Shown here: positions 50,823 to 64,000 of the stretch, piece after piece
Layout of the letters: every line of letters starts with the position of its first letter
Numbering within the stretch: the stretch's first letter is position 1
From: Scatophagus argus
Lineage: Eukaryota; Chordata; Actinopteri; Scatophagidae
NCBI RefSeq assembly: GCF_020382885.2
Contig: NC_058513.1
Location: forward strand, 3,611,408 to 3,675,407
DNA: 64,000 nucleotides
Direction of reading: 5' to 3'
Program-made: the position numbers and the translations under genes
The notes under the pieces: model-generated
The model's input: only the letters and a program-made list of their open reading frames with translations
Told to the model about the DNA's origin: nothing
Database searches by the model: none

Positions 50823-52346
50823 TACTAAATCTGATGCTAATACTAAAACAAATGTTGCAGCTTCCACGACTGCTATTCCTACTACTAAAACTTATTTGAG
50901 TATTTATGCCAATCATGATCGTAGTGCAATTTGTATGTGTGTCATAGTTATTCCCAGTTGACCACTAGATGGCGTGCTCAGCCCTGGAAATCTTTGGTGT
51001 GACAAGCTGAATTATTTACAATTTATAGATGAAATGCTAACATGTCATCAGGAGCACAATAAAAACTCAGAATAAAAATAAATATACATCTACATCACAA
51101 TATTAATGGAGTAGCAGCAACATAGTGTAAATCTAGCTTTTATTCATTTTGTAATATTTACAAAGGCAGTGGCTTCTATAAAAGCAGCATCAAGACTTCC
51201 CAGGGCTTCAGTGACGTATAACTTTAAATTTAATACATTTAATAATGGAACACAGCATTTTCTCTGATGTATAGATCAAACACCACCCTGAGAGGCAGAC
51301 GGAAATCCCTCCAGGCCAGCAGGAGAGATAACTGGGCTTACAGATCCTGGGGTGGGGCTGCTCTGTAGAGGCTCTACTTGCATAACGTGACACTGCTGAC
51401 GCCTGACGACTCATGACAGCTCCTGCAGTGTAAACACAACACTGGGCTTCCCTCATATGTCCTAGTAAGTTCACACTCTGCCAGTTCTCTGCTCTGTGGC
51501 CCGGTTTACCTGCACTCCATCAGAAAGGATATCCAGCTAATCGGGGGCACAGTGGTACCTGCCTGTGGGCCAAGGTCAGCTCTTCTTGGAACATAGGAAG
51601 AGAACAGAAGGGCTTAACGTCTGGTAATCAGATCCCCTGTTGGAGAAGGAGGAGACTTAACAAAGCCTTACAGCTGAGTACCTGTACAGCCTATAGAACA
51701 GGAATTCCAGCATAGTGCCACCCCACCAACCGCCAACAAAATATATTGGCTCATTAGCACCACAAACCAAACAGTCTTTCTTCTATGTGACTATTTTTAT
51801 GCTTTGTCTGATCAGTCAAAACTGATCAGTCACACAAACCACCACATCTCAGAGATTAGTGAGAACTTCAAGGCTTTCGTAACTCTGTGGCTGATATGAC
51901 CTTGCAGTTCTCAGATACTCAATAACAGCGTAAACAGGAAGAACTCTTAGCATGCATTCTTTCCTCTTCTATAACATGCTTTAGGTGAAATCAAACTGCA
52001 CACTGAATAAAAAAAAACAAGTACATAATTTGCCTTGACCAGTCAAGTACTTGCAAAGCATTAGGTTTCATTAGAGCTTTACGCACCACCATTTTTAAGG
52101 TGTCAGTATGCTAAAAACAGTTTATACCACTGTTCTTTCAACCAACCAAGTGTTTACAGCTCTTTCGAACTGCCACACTCAAAGGTGGGGTGAATATCCT
52201 GCCATCAGAATGAAAGTCAAGATGTACTAATCCTCTAAATCAAGTTATCAAGCAATGATGCACACACTTGGACAGGATTTCCGGCCAGACGATTACAACG
52301 TTGCACGTAGGTGTACACATGAAAATGTGCAAAATATATGTGAGAT

Positions 52347-52420
<74 letters not shown>

Positions 52421-52439
52421 GTGTGTGTGTATATGTGTA
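52347..52439. repeat. Palindromic compound microsatellite AC-AT-GT
   Basis: An AC run (52347-52357) passes into an AT run of about 28 units, a TT interruption, TATATAT, a GT run (52421-52430) and ATATGTGTA. Because AC pairs with GT and AT with itself, the whole 93-base block is a near-perfect inverted repeat. Confidence 0.95.
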
Positions 52440-54013
52440 AAAAAAGAGAGCTTAAGGGAGAAGTTCCAACCCTGCCTGCTTTTGTACATCAAGTTAAAGC
52501 CTTCATGTCTTATTAATGTTGAGTTATTGTGATTATGAATTTCCAACCTGCACATAGCTTTCACTCCAGACAAACCAAACAAAAACATGTGATTCAAATC
52601 AACCAGAGTCAATTGTTAAAGTAATTAGATGCAATTGTAACGGATATGGTGTTATACTGTCAGTGCAACTGTATTTTAATCCTCACATGACTACAACTGC
52701 GTAAGATGGCCATGACTGTTGGATTCTTGGTTTCGGAAAGAAATTGTTGGATGCAGCCCCATCCCCAAATCCAAAACAAGAAAGGTGTGGGGGACCAACA
52801 AGCACTTTGGTTAGAGCAAACTGACACCTTACAGATTACAACTTCATTACACCGGACTATCAGCTGCTTCACACCTGCATCCTCAAATCTGAGATTGCTG
52901 ATTGCTCATGCCCCTTGCTCATTTCAGGGCTTATTACATGTCACCTCTGAGCAGGTTATCTCTGGCATTTCTCTCGTTCTGGAAAAGGAAATATAGATAG
53001 AATAACATGTGAATCAAGGTCCAAACAGGACAGTCATTGATCCTGTGGGGACATCTGCCCTCAGCATTTGACCCACATTAACAACCTAGAGGGCTGGTAA
53101 CCACAAACCAACAAACTGAAGTTCTGAAGTCAGCACCTCCAAACAAAAACAAGCCATTTTTAAAAAATAAATGTTAATGTAAAATAAGCTAGATAAATAA
53201 CTTAGCGTAAAAATTACAAAAATATACTACTGAAAAGTGAACAGTTATACACAATTTAAAACTGCAATATAACAATAATAAGAATAAGAATAAAAACAAT
53301 AACAAAACAGTACAGGTGCAGACACGAGCAGTGTACAATGAAAAATGCAGCCACACAACCATGTGTAAAAAAAATCAGAAAAATCAGGTCTGGTGTGATT
53401 GGAACTTGACCCATAACAGGACTAAAAGTCACAATATCAGTATCACAATAAGTAATCTGTTTAACTGATTATATCTTTGAGAATTATCAGTCTGTTGGAG
53501 AGTATGATGACCTCTGCCCAAACTTAAAGAAGTCAGAAGTCTGGGAATTACCTGCATGACCGGTTTGTGAGGTGGGAAGGGGAGCTTTATACTCCCTCAC
53601 AATGTTTGTATCCAACTACCCATCAGCTACATGTAGTCCCTCATTGGGCGTGGCTGTAGACTGGGTGAATGCATTTACAGATGTGGCTGTGAAGGCTTGA
53701 AATCGTGAATTCTAGACTCGGCCTCCTTTTTTTCTCTTATTTAAAGTTTCCAAATGGACTGAATGCGCTCTGACCTTGCAACATTAGAAGCTGTCCAACG
53801 CAACCACCCATTTCAGTGAGGACTTACAATAAGACCAAACTTAACCCCTCTTCTTGCCTGGAATTGACCCTTATTAAATTAATTAAGTTCGACCACTGAA
53901 ATCTGACCTAGCATCTGTTAAGTCTGAGGCCCTTTTTTTCTACAAATGTGAACTGACGACATGACTCAGCAACGTGCTGTCGAGTCATGTTACGTGTGCA
54001 TTTTGGGGAGACG

Positions 54014-54033
54014 GAGAGAGAGAGAGAGAGAGT

Positions 54034-54061
<28 letters not shown>
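54014..54061. repeat. GA microsatellite upstream of a CpG-rich promoter
   Basis: A run of GA with one TA interruption, just 5' of the GC boxes of the downstream gene. GA/CT tracts are frequent in core promoters. Confidence 0.9.
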
Positions 54062-54065
<4 letters not shown>

Positions 54066-54394
54066 AGGGGGGGGCAGGGAGGCGGGGCCTTGAGCGGACG
54101 CCCCGCCTTGCCATTACAACCTAGAAATAATTCTTCACCAGCCCTGCGTGACTTCTATTTTACGTTTCTGAGTAGAGCGGAAGAGCGGTACGTTTCCTGG
54201 CGCGGGTCGGTCCACGCTGTCAGGGGTACACAGAGACCCGAAGCGCCTCCGCAACACATACCTGTCTGTGTGGCATGTGACTGAGCGTCTTTTCACGCGC
54301 GAAGGGTTAGGAAAGCTGGTTGGCAAGAAAGGGCCGGACCTGTAGCGGGGATAAAGGGGTTTCCGGTGATTCCCGGTCTCCTGTCGCGACGGAG
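54062..54394 (+). promoter_or_regulatory. CpG-rich promoter and 5' UTR of the downstream gene
   Basis: Here CpG density rises sharply over the AT-rich surroundings. Two Sp1-type GC boxes face each other: GGCGGGGCC at 54081-54089 and CCCCGCC at 54101-54107. No TATA box is evident. The region leads directly into the ATG at 54395 and its splice donor. The start of transcription cannot be placed exactly. Confidence 0.6.
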
Positions 54395-55721
54395 ATGGAG
54401 AGGCTGTGCGGACCAGAGCTTCCCTTTTGGGTGAGTACGTTTCCGTCATCCTTAGCCGGTATCTTCTCCGGTGGTTTGTCATGACTGCAGTGTATGTCAC
54501 AAGATACTGCAACTATTTTGGCCTTTTGTGTTCTTCGCGTCCTACCTGAAAAGGTTGTGCAGTGTTATGTCGTTAGCTGTTTTTGTTTTCCTTCCCGGCA
54601 GCCATATAGAAGTACATTAACGGCCATGGCTAGTTATAAATACCCCACTTAATAGCATTTACTGTGTTAACAAGCTCCCAATTAATGCCATGTTGAATTA
54701 GGTTCTTTCGTTTGCGGTATGAAGAAGTTCTTTCCTCGAGGAAGGACTCTATAAACATTGTAGTATATGCCACACCTACGACAGTAAATTGTAAACTTAT
54801 CTCGCGTCAGTAGCAGCTACGTCCCTCTAGGATTAAAAGTGATAGCACAGCAGCGATAACAATACCATAGAAAAGGAAGTACTTAATGGGTAGCCTATTA
54901 AAGACACACTATAGTCCCACTGGGAATATTACGATGATATAATCACATACAGTGTCAAAGCTCACTTTATACAAATATCACAAAAGACAAACAACCATCA
55001 AGAGGTTGTTACATTAATATGAGTATTTGGCATCACAGACAACTTATTATGAATAGTGTAGGAGATGGGAACTAGCATAGGATGTGTTATAATAAGGTCA
55101 CTAGTCAGTAGTACCACAGACAGTACATTTCAGTGGGGATATTATTATGGAAGCTGTCTGTCAGCATTCAGTACACCTTGCAGGCTACCTGGATGATGTC
55201 CCTCTGTTAGAGCTAACTGGGGTCATGCTCACTGTATTATTTCCTTAGAGCAATAAACTTTGAGCAATAAACTAAATTATTTGCTTGCACTGATATTATA
55301 GTGATACGATATATCGTTTTTGTCTTTTTGTTTGTGTTGTGACAATTTGCAGTGCATGTTGTTAAATTGATGAAAATGTTTTCTTACTTTTCTAAATGTT
55401 TTGTCTATTTGTATGTATTTTTTAAACTTGCAGCCACCGCCCCTTGAGTCTGTGTCTGTGAAATTGTTCACATTTTCAAGTATATGCTGATTGTTTTTTT
55501 CATTAGTTTGTGCTGTTTTTTTGCTTAACCTCTAAGTATGCAGTTTTGGCGCGATGATTTGGATTTGATGTTTTGATGGCTATAAAAGCTCCACTGGACT
55601 GCATTCTTTCCCTCAGTGATAATCCTATGATAAACAGCCGGGCTGTGTACTGACACTCCCCCACAGGCACAAACACACATCAGCGAGCCTCTCACCTTCT
55701 CTGAGCTCAGCTACAACACAG
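54395..55721 (+). CDS. 5' end of an unidentified gene: first exon and candidate second exon
   Basis: The first exon, 54395-54430, encodes MERLCGPELPFW and ends at TTTTGG|GTGAGTACG, a strong donor. The ATG has G at -3 and G at +4. A second exon candidate at 55667-55721 has a good acceptor (CACTCCCCCACAG) and the donor ACACAG|GTACCA. Joined in phase it continues without a stop as AQTHISEPLTFSELSYNT plus one base. The following exons must lie in the long intron or beyond the window. I do not recognise the product. The gene is divergent from radil. Confidence 0.45.
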
Positions 55722-58700
55722 GTACCACTCGCAGTGTGTTTCTAGTGACCGTCAAAGCTCCAGCAGACTCTCTGTGTTTCCAGCATGGACAAAGAGAGTC
55801 TGGCAGCAGCTGCTAATGGCTAGTGAGCTCTGACCACCAGCTGGCTCTTCCTGCTACTCTGTGTGGTCAGCTTGTCAGTTCATAATTCACTCTGGTCGGT
55901 ATCTTTTTACCTCCTATTGCCATGAGACCACACGCACTATAGCTGTTGTCCTGCATTTCTTTAAATATGCTGGGATGGAGAGAGCTAGCACAATATGTGG
56001 GTGCAACTACCCTTTAGAAGGGTATGTGCAAATCTCCCAGTAAAAACAGACAACGGAGGCAGAAGACAGAAAGACAGACAGAAAGCAGACTCATAAGATG
56101 TGGGTTTGAGGTGAGCACCAACACACTGTATCACTAAAACAGCTCTCACACAACAATATTATTGGAAAGTCGCCTGTCCTATTGAAGGTCTTTATTTCAG
56201 AATCTGTCTAAGGCAAAAACTGATGTTTTGGACTTGACTAGTAGCTAACCTCCGTATTGCTAGCAGTTGTCCTGAGGTCTCTTTGTGTACTTCCTTCACT
56301 GAAACTAAAATTGGCGACTCTGGATAACCAGGAGTTTCCAATTACGAGCAGAAGAGCAGAAATGGGAAGTGTTAAGATTTTATGGATAATAATGCCATTA
56401 TGGATTTTACATGGACGTCCAAATCTTTAGCAATTCCCTTATCAATTCCTGATCAATTAAAAATAAACAAACAAAAAAACAAAAACAGGCCTGCACAGGT
56501 TTTCAGCAACAGTGCAGCTGTTTTATTATCTCTGAGTCTGAACACATTGTAGTAACCAAAGTATTAATAAAAAGGCAAGCATATGATCAACAGCATATTG
56601 CGGGTGTTTCTGGCTTCACTTGAACTGATCGTTTCACAGACAATACTCCTACGGTGGAGGCTTGTCGTTACCAGATATGTTGCAAGCAACTTAATCTGAA
56701 CCACAAATGAAGTACTGAGATAAAATGAAAAAAACGCTTACAGCGACAATTAAAAGTGATGTTCATCAAAGTGAAATACAAACATTGTAGTTACCTAACT
56801 GGAAAGACTAGAAACAGTGAAGATTTTGCCTTTGCAGGAGCTCCAACAGTTCACATTTCTTTTATCCTGAACATGCCAATTTGGAGAATGTAACTTCTCC
56901 AAGGTCACTTGACAATTTTTTGAATTTTATGTTTATGCTGTGTGACTATGGGGAAGTTGAGAACTACTACTGTGGTAAATCAGTGTTCTCCATGCTTTGG
57001 CTGGGTGTTACACAGATAATATGTAATTTGTAAATGCTGTGATAGAGATGTGAAATGGGATCAAACAAAGGATTGCACTGTGCAGGTTCCATGTGTCTCT
57101 AATTGTTTGTGCTTCAAATATAACATTAATTTTTTATGTGCAAGGGAAGCCAAATAATTAAAAGCTTAATTTTAACTTTAGCATTTAATAAGAAGATGTA
57201 ACATTTGCAATAATACTCAGTGTGTTCATTGTCTGCATTAATAGCCTGATGCATTCACAAAAAGCGGTGTTTAGCTTTTCCCTTGTGTGTATCTCATATG
57301 TCTACAGCTGCATTACAGTAAAAGCTTTCCTGCTGTGCTTCCTTCTGTCATGTGAATCATTTTTGACATCCCATAAGTTTGTAAATTTGTAGACATGGAG
57401 CAATATTATACATTTATTTCACTGGAGGTGTTTTTCTGTCCAATATTCACTCTCCTCTTAGTTCTTGTTTTTGATTTCCACAAAACCCATAAAAATATCT
57501 GACTTTTCAGCAGCTAAATGCTCCATTGTGCACAACAGCTTATCACTAACTTTGCCACCTACATGCTTTGTGTTGGGTACATGATGTAAAATGGTTTTAC
57601 CAAAGCTTTTTAAAACAGCTGCCTGCTGCAGCTGGAAATGAGGGCGAGAGCAGTGAAACTGAACCAGACATGAGGTTGTCGGCCCCCTAAGCCAAAACGA
57701 TGATCTTAAAAGGTGCTGAAAAGCTTTGTCGGGTTGAGGTGAGCTGCAGCGATGGGTGATAATTCAACCCGTTTCACAACAAACGTGGGCCTTTAAGTCT
57801 GTTGTCATGAAAATATTGATTAGTGCAGCTGTTAAAACAGGATTCAGACAAATCTCATCTTGACAAAACCGTGGGCTAAAGCTACGACATAGGTTGACTT
57901 TTAAGCCATTTAAATATCCCCATATTTGCGGTAAATCTCAGTAAACTTTGTCATGGGGCTCTATTTGACATCAGGAAGGCTGGGAAACCTTTAGGCCCAC
58001 ACTGCTATGAAACCCCACTTTATTGTTCCAAAAAGGGTTAAGACTATGCGACTGATTTTCCTCTGACTGGATATTACACTAAGGGCTCACTTGTTTACAA
58101 GGCCATCTGAGGTGACCTAAAATAGTTGCTGCTGTTTATGTCCACTTCAAACAAACTGGAGGCAGTTGTAATCCCCCAGCAGCACTCAACAGTGCGTGTT
58201 CAGAATGATCTGGGATAAACTCTAAGGCCAGACCAAGGATTTTATTTGCAGTCTCATTGTTTGTAAAAAGTTTTCTATGTAACCTCTCATATTCACCAAT
58301 AAGTGGTAGTTCAAGCAATCCGTACGTTAGTAAAATTAGCCCTCACGTAGGTTATTGCCATGTCAGTAGATACTATGGACTGTATGCAGTCAAAAATGTG
58401 CTTTATCTTGAAGGTGTTCACATTCACACTTGACCATCAAGCATATTGTATTTGTGTTGTGTTGTATGTTGCTAGAAAGTCATCGAAAAGACCTCGAATT
58501 TGAATTAAATATCTGTGTCAGTGTGACCATGGGGAAGTCTGTTCGTATTACTGTTGCTGTGGTAACGGGTATTTCCCACAGCAGGACTGGGTAATAACAC
58601 GCAGTGTGTAAATATTAAAATGGTGGTATAAGTTTGTACTTGTTTGTTTAAAGTATAAGGTCAAGTGAAAACACTGATTCTGTGGAAAGAAATCAAAACA

Positions 58701-61700
58701 TAATCCAACTTTGTTTTAATCTGTCTAAAACCAGCTAAGGGCTACCACTAATGATTGTTTTTATTACTGGTGAATTTATTATACTTGAAGTGCAAAAATA
58801 TCAAGTTGATTTTGTTGAATAATTTGCTGTCAGTTATTCAACAGCTGTACACCAGATGTTCAGTTACACCACAAAAAATATTCTGCATAATAAATGTGCC
58901 CTATTCTGTTGTGATGGACTGACAGTGAGCACCTTTCTTGTGCTGTATAAATGTTGTTGCTGTTAATGACTGCAGGTGCTTCACAGTAAAACTTTCATGT
59001 GTTGCTTTTTTGCTTATGATAAAATGACATTCAGTCCTATCAAGTATTGATATTAAATATGTATATTGTCAGAAGGTTAAAGTGTTGTGTGTGTTTGCAG
59101 TACATATACATTTGTTGTACATGGTGGGTTGAGGTGTTGCTCAATAGAGGCATAACCCTAAACCGAACACATGCAAATTTTTGGTCATGTAGCTGGATGC
59201 GCTGACTGGGAAGTGATTTACATGTCGTGTTAGATGTCTTTTCATGACTTTCATGAGTTAATTTTTGATTTTGTGAAGAAAAATTCGGTGAAACACTCAC
59301 CAAAAGTTGTTATTTTCAACCAGTTATAAGGCAACTTTGAAGGCAACGTGACAATGTGCAGTCTCTTGTGTTGAACTCGTTGCCATCAGTTTTACCAACA
59401 TATGCCGACAGTTTCATCTGTCTGGAGCAAGCTGTTTAACAGCCAGGAGGAGCAGAGTTTGTGTTGAATGCACCATGTTGTCTCAGACTGTAAGGTGTTG
59501 CTCAAGTCTGGAACTGTTGGTGCCTTCATCAGTTGGGCTGTTGTAGTGTGGAGCTCAATGGAAACTGAAAAGAGGAAGTTTTTGTAATTGAAGAAGTCAG
59601 AGTCATGATGACAGGGGGTGTTTGGTCCAGTGCTTCCCGGCGGTTATTGTGCACTACTAAAGATGTTTTATCTTTATGAAAGTCTGTCTAAGACAGTGTG
59701 TTGCAGAGATTTATTGTAGATTAAAGGTCAGAACCTTCCCATACCCTGAAAGAACAATCTGACTGCAGGGAAACCATAGTAGTACTGATAATGACTGGCT
59801 CGTGTAGTGTGGTAAGAAGGATGAAATAGTAGAAATAGAGAAAAGTAGAAATTCTTTTGTTCTTCTTTTGGTTTGATGACTCATCTGTCATGTATTTGCT
59901 GCACTTTTTTTCTGTAATATCTGTAGTGAATCATAATATCTGCAATCTGCAAAAATTGCCATTTTAATATTTAAGAAGGTAACCAGTAATGCACGTTTCT
60001 GCTGCTCACAAAGCCACTGGTCACTGAACCATGTGGTGTTAGCTGCCTGTGCATTTCTCATTAGATGTCTGATATCTTGAGCTGTAACTGTCAGTGGTGA
60101 CTTAACTGTGTCAATATTACCATAAGTGGAAAAATACACACCACTACCACAATGTGGTATAAATATATATTGTTTGTAATGTTTACAGTAATGTAAAACT
60201 CATTTTAAGCATGCAATAATGTAGAAATTGCCCCAAAGTGTGAACAATAATATGGAAAATATTTTAAAAACTTGTACGTTAGGTAAGTCCTATGTGAGAA
60301 GAGTACGTTCCCACCCTTTTATTCACTCTCTAAACACTGCACTAGCATGCTTGTAACATTTTAAATATTTTCCAGAAAATCCCCAAATCCTGAGCCGAAC
60401 TGCTAACCCCAGCAGGAAATCGGGAATTGACAGTTGTGAAACTGTCTTGTTTACATCTCAGAATGAGAGGGGATCTTACAGCCCTGTGACAAAATGTTGC
60501 TAAAAACAAATTACTAGTATATGTCAACTGTATGCTGTCATTTGGCTTTATATCATTTATATTTGTAGAATAAGCCAAAATCCTTCCAAACCTACCAAAC
60601 TTCTTTCACATTATTCATATGTTTCAGCAGGCGTGTCTGTGATTAATTGTCCTTACAATCTGCACAGTCTCAGTCACTTCCTGTGTGTTCTGTTACATTT
60701 TTATTGGTTTAGATTCCCTCTAAATCATAACCTTTTGTCCACTATGAATAGGAATGTCTGTCTTATAATCTGGTCCGCTAAACTAGAAAGAGCACACGAA
60801 CACCATTTCTAATGTTGTCCATGTCAGACTGTAAGTAAACTTGGCCAGCAGCAATTCCTGTCCCGCTGCAGTCTTTACTGTTGTCGGCCTTCCATTCACA
60901 CCACTCGACAGCTTTTCAGTGTAATAGAGAACAGATGGACAGCCGCTCTAATTTATTTCCTCAAACCTCTGAGTACACTAGAAAACATAAGGGAAGTCTG
61001 CCGCCCCAATATTAAACGTGTTTTTTAATAACCAGGCTAGATTTTTCCCTGTTTCCTGTCTTTATTTTAAGCTAAGCTTTGTACAGTATGTGGCTTAGAC
61101 CTCTTCAGGATTCTGTCTGGGTATTTGAGACCCTTAAAACGACAAGTGGGAATGTGGCGTAAGAGACTGCTCTTGTAGGTACTCGGTTAGGCCTCAGTTC
61201 TTTTACTCTTGAAGCTGTGTTAATCAGTGCTTGGCTTCTTCGCAAAAGAGCTGAAAACAAGCAGACTGACGCACACCCTCAACGTGGAGTATTATCAACC
61301 TTCTAAAGTTGCTATGGCTAACACGTTGCATACAAATCACCCTCTCATACATCCAGCAGACTCCAGTCGGCATTATCAGTCCAATAGAGTTATGTTTATG
61401 ATTATAGTCCAAAATATGAATGCACTAAATACAACGAAGTGGGCTGCCTCCGGTGGGCAGGTTGTTATTGGTATCAAGAACATTGATTAAAGGAATGTGA
61501 TATTTTATGGCAAATTTAACACATCAGAGACTTTGGGAGTACTTCCATTCATAAGAAGAAAGTTGTAAAGCTTCTTGTGACTCCAGAGAAAGCTCGGTGA
61601 CGTCTGTATGACTGCACACTAACTTCTGGGAAACATTGGACCTGTCACTTGAGTTAGCGTCAGTTTGTCTGGAGACCACAAGTTAGAACATGAACAAAAT

Positions 61701-64000
61701 CTGAGGCCATGGAGTTGGGACTGTCCCAGATTAGAATCTGTTGATGTTTTCTGACTGTACAAATCAGTTACACATGAGTAACTGGGTTATGTACCAATGT
61801 TCAGATTAAATTTTGTCAGTATGATTTCAAATATCTTTCACCTGAAGCCAGCTTGCCGCCATTGACTTTGTCACTGAGGTTGTTTGCCGACTGATACAAT
61901 TATTTGATTATCGAACTAGTTGGCAGGTCATTTTATTTGGATTAGTAAATTGACTGCAATGCTGGTGTACCTCTTAAATTAAAGAGTCGTCTATATTTAA
62001 CATTACATATATTTAACAGATTCTTCAGTTTTCAGTATTTGATTGATATGAGTGCTGATTGCATTTTACCTGATTAGGACTCCAACCTCAATGAACACTT
62101 GATAAACCGTTGTTCCTCCTGAACTCAAGTTTTGACATTAGATCCCTACTGCCATCATGTGATCACGACTAGCTGCTATGCAACCATCCCTCCGACTGAT
62201 GAGAGTTACAAGGGAGGAAGATGCCAGGCCTGTTGGGTGTAGGTTAGACCTGTCTGCTTCAGGTTCTGGTTGATTTATTTCAGACTCCTTGTTCTTCACC
62301 TGATTGAAGTACTCTGCCTGTTCAAGTCTCTGCTGGCTGGCTGTTTTAACAAAGCATCTCACCCTTTTCATCTCACCTTTTGTTGAAGTTTCAGGTTTCA
62401 GTATAGTGACAACTACAACCTTGAGAGTCTGCAAAGTGGAATAAAGGCCAGACATTCTGCATTTAATAAGAACTACAGTGTATTAAGAGCAGCTTTTCTC
62501 TTCTTTAGAATAATTATCAGTAGAAGCCTGTTTTGTTGTGAAATGGTCATTTTTCTTCCCACGGTCAACACTTGACTGGCTTATAAAGTGTGCAGGGTTT
62601 GAGTATTTCATTATCTCTTGGGAGTGAATTACTATTAACCTTCTCAAGACTCTACAAGCTTCCATGTGCCTTGCAGTTGTATAATATTCTGTTTCAGATT
62701 GTATTAGCATTGGCAGGTTTGATAAGCACCAATGTAGAAAACGGCCTCCTTATCAGATGAAAGGTTAAAAAAAATTTTTAAAAAGGGAGCGACTTTAGGC
62801 GAGAGCTTATGCAAAATAGCCTTTACTTTCATCTTTTCGTTCATGAAAACTATTTACTCTTTGTCTTTCAAAAGAACACAGAAGTGCAAATACCTGAAGG
62901 CAATTGTGTACACTCACATGAGTGTTCCATTTAAAAGGTGTAGAGCCACCGTAGCAGAAACTAATCAGACCGCAACTTATGTAAATTTAATGCCTTTGTC
63001 ACCATGATAAGACCTGATGAGGACAGAAAAAAACTCTTTGTCCAGTATTGTTAGTCATTAAACATTTTATTTGCTCATTGCCTTTTCCCCCCATTGTGCA
63101 GTGAGCCATCTGAATGTTTTCCGATTTGACGTTTGCTGTGCAGTACTCTGTTGCTCCGCAGTGAATGAGGTAGGGATGTGTGTTATGTGCAGTATGAACT
63201 CAAATAATGTGCTCTTGGCAGGCGAGAAGGAGAAATGTTGGTGTGGAGGACATTCAGGTTGTTGTGCTGGGCACACATTTGCAATGCAAAAACTACAGTA
63301 GTCATTACATCCATAACAAATGTATAGTAGAGGCAAAATTTTATGAATAACATTGGAGTGCAAGTACTATAAGGCTCCAGTGTTATGTCTCAGTTTAAAC
63401 TGAATGGGTATACTTGGAAGCAGATACACGTTTCATTATGTTATTGCTTAGGCTTGTGGTACCATGGGAGTCACTTTGAAGGAACAGTTTTGACAAATTG
63501 GGAAACTGAATCAATCCCATTTTTGATGGGTTTAAAACTCTGTGACTTTTTTTCTTTTTTGTCTTACTTTGGGGTGTATTTTGCTTTCATGCTTTCACGA
63601 TTTCTTCAGCCACAATGAACGTGGCTTTCTCTGCTGCGTCATTTTTGCTGTAACTTATCTGAGCGTTTTCTGTGGAGAATGCAGTCTGCTTTATAATTGT
63701 TTTCTCAGTAGTTGAGGTTAGTGTACTTGGCTGTTTGATGTCAAAGTGTGGTTGTAAATAGTCTTCCTTTGGCACTGCTACCGTCTTGTTACAAAAAAGA
63801 AATACTGGCTTGTCTCCATTAATCACCGACATTTATTTGTTTTCCCATGTCTCATTAAATTAAATTAATAATGCTAGCAGCTAGCAGCACTTGGCTGGAG
63901 TGCCACAGCTGAAAATGTCTGTACGATGCTGAGATGCTGTTTACAGACTACTGACATGTAGCGGCTAACAAAATCAGAATGCATTCTGGGCCATGGACAG
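55722..64000 (+). other. Presumed long intron of the unidentified gene
   Basis: 8.3 kb with no exon I can support. The short open frames here lack splice sites, domain motifs and codon bias, and the base composition is uniformly AT-rich. I found no clear transposon. Conserved non-coding elements cannot be judged from one sequence. Confidence 0.4.

Larger units (their letters stand above)
49504..54060. other. Intergenic region between radil and the divergent downstream gene
   Basis: About 4.6 kb. A minus-strand donor ATTAAG|GTAAGC with the exon ending at 50075 could close a non-coding first exon of radil, and CCAG just upstream of the radil ATG could be the acceptor; this rests on consensus only. 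The rest holds an inverted-repeat element (50537-50822) and a long compound microsatellite (52347-52439). Otherwise nothing coding is seen. Confidence 0.45.

Noticed and set aside
52235-52612. Frames encoding runs of Tyr-Ile
   Set aside because: These are translations of the AT microsatellite at 52347-52439.
54135-54512. 125-codon minus-strand frame through the CpG-rich promoter
   Set aside because: High GC content lowers stop frequency; the plus strand has the ATG and splice donor expected of a real first exon.
62138-62455. 105-codon minus-strand frame near the window end
   Set aside because: No domain, splice sites or homology that I recognise; the surrounding DNA is AT-rich intron.

Overview
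The window is nuclear DNA of a ray-finned fish, most likely a percomorph teleost. Genes are split by GT-AG introns, there are no operons or ribosome-binding sites, and the interspersed repeats are teleost types: Tc1-like transposons, tRNA-derived SINEs, LINE 3' tails, short inverted-repeat elements and a DIRS-like relic. The species cannot be named from the sequence.

Layout. (1) 1458-8992, minus: a seven-exon gene for a predicted 702-residue protein with two N-terminal OST-HTH/LOTUS domains and a C-terminal half I do not recognise. (2) 14046-19592, minus, and 21262-25440, plus: two head-to-head cytosolic sulfotransferase genes of SULT2 type, each with six exons and 287 codons. Exons 1 and 3-6, with introns 3-5, are almost identical between the copies, whereas exon 2 is clearly diverged. 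(3) 27326-49503, minus: a complete 18-exon radil gene (RA, FHA, DIL and PDZ domains; about 1300 residues), a Rap GTPase effector, with transposons in its introns. (4) 54395 to beyond the window end, plus: a CpG-rich promoter and a first coding exon of 12 codons, with a plausible second exon at 55667-55721; the rest of that gene lies outside.

Exon junctions were set by eye from splice consensus and phase. For radil, the two SULT genes and the LOTUS gene all phases add up to an uninterrupted reading frame, which is strong internal support. No functional link between the four loci is evident. The sulfotransferases act in PAPS-dependent conjugation, radil in Rap-controlled adhesion, and LOTUS proteins in RNA biology.

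The most notable observations are the LOTUS protein with its unassigned C-terminal module, the exon-2-restricted divergence in an otherwise homogenised inverted SULT2 pair, GC-AG first introns in both SULT genes, and a SINE with an intact target-site duplication. I see no CRISPR array, tRNA gene, rRNA gene or bacterial-type system.
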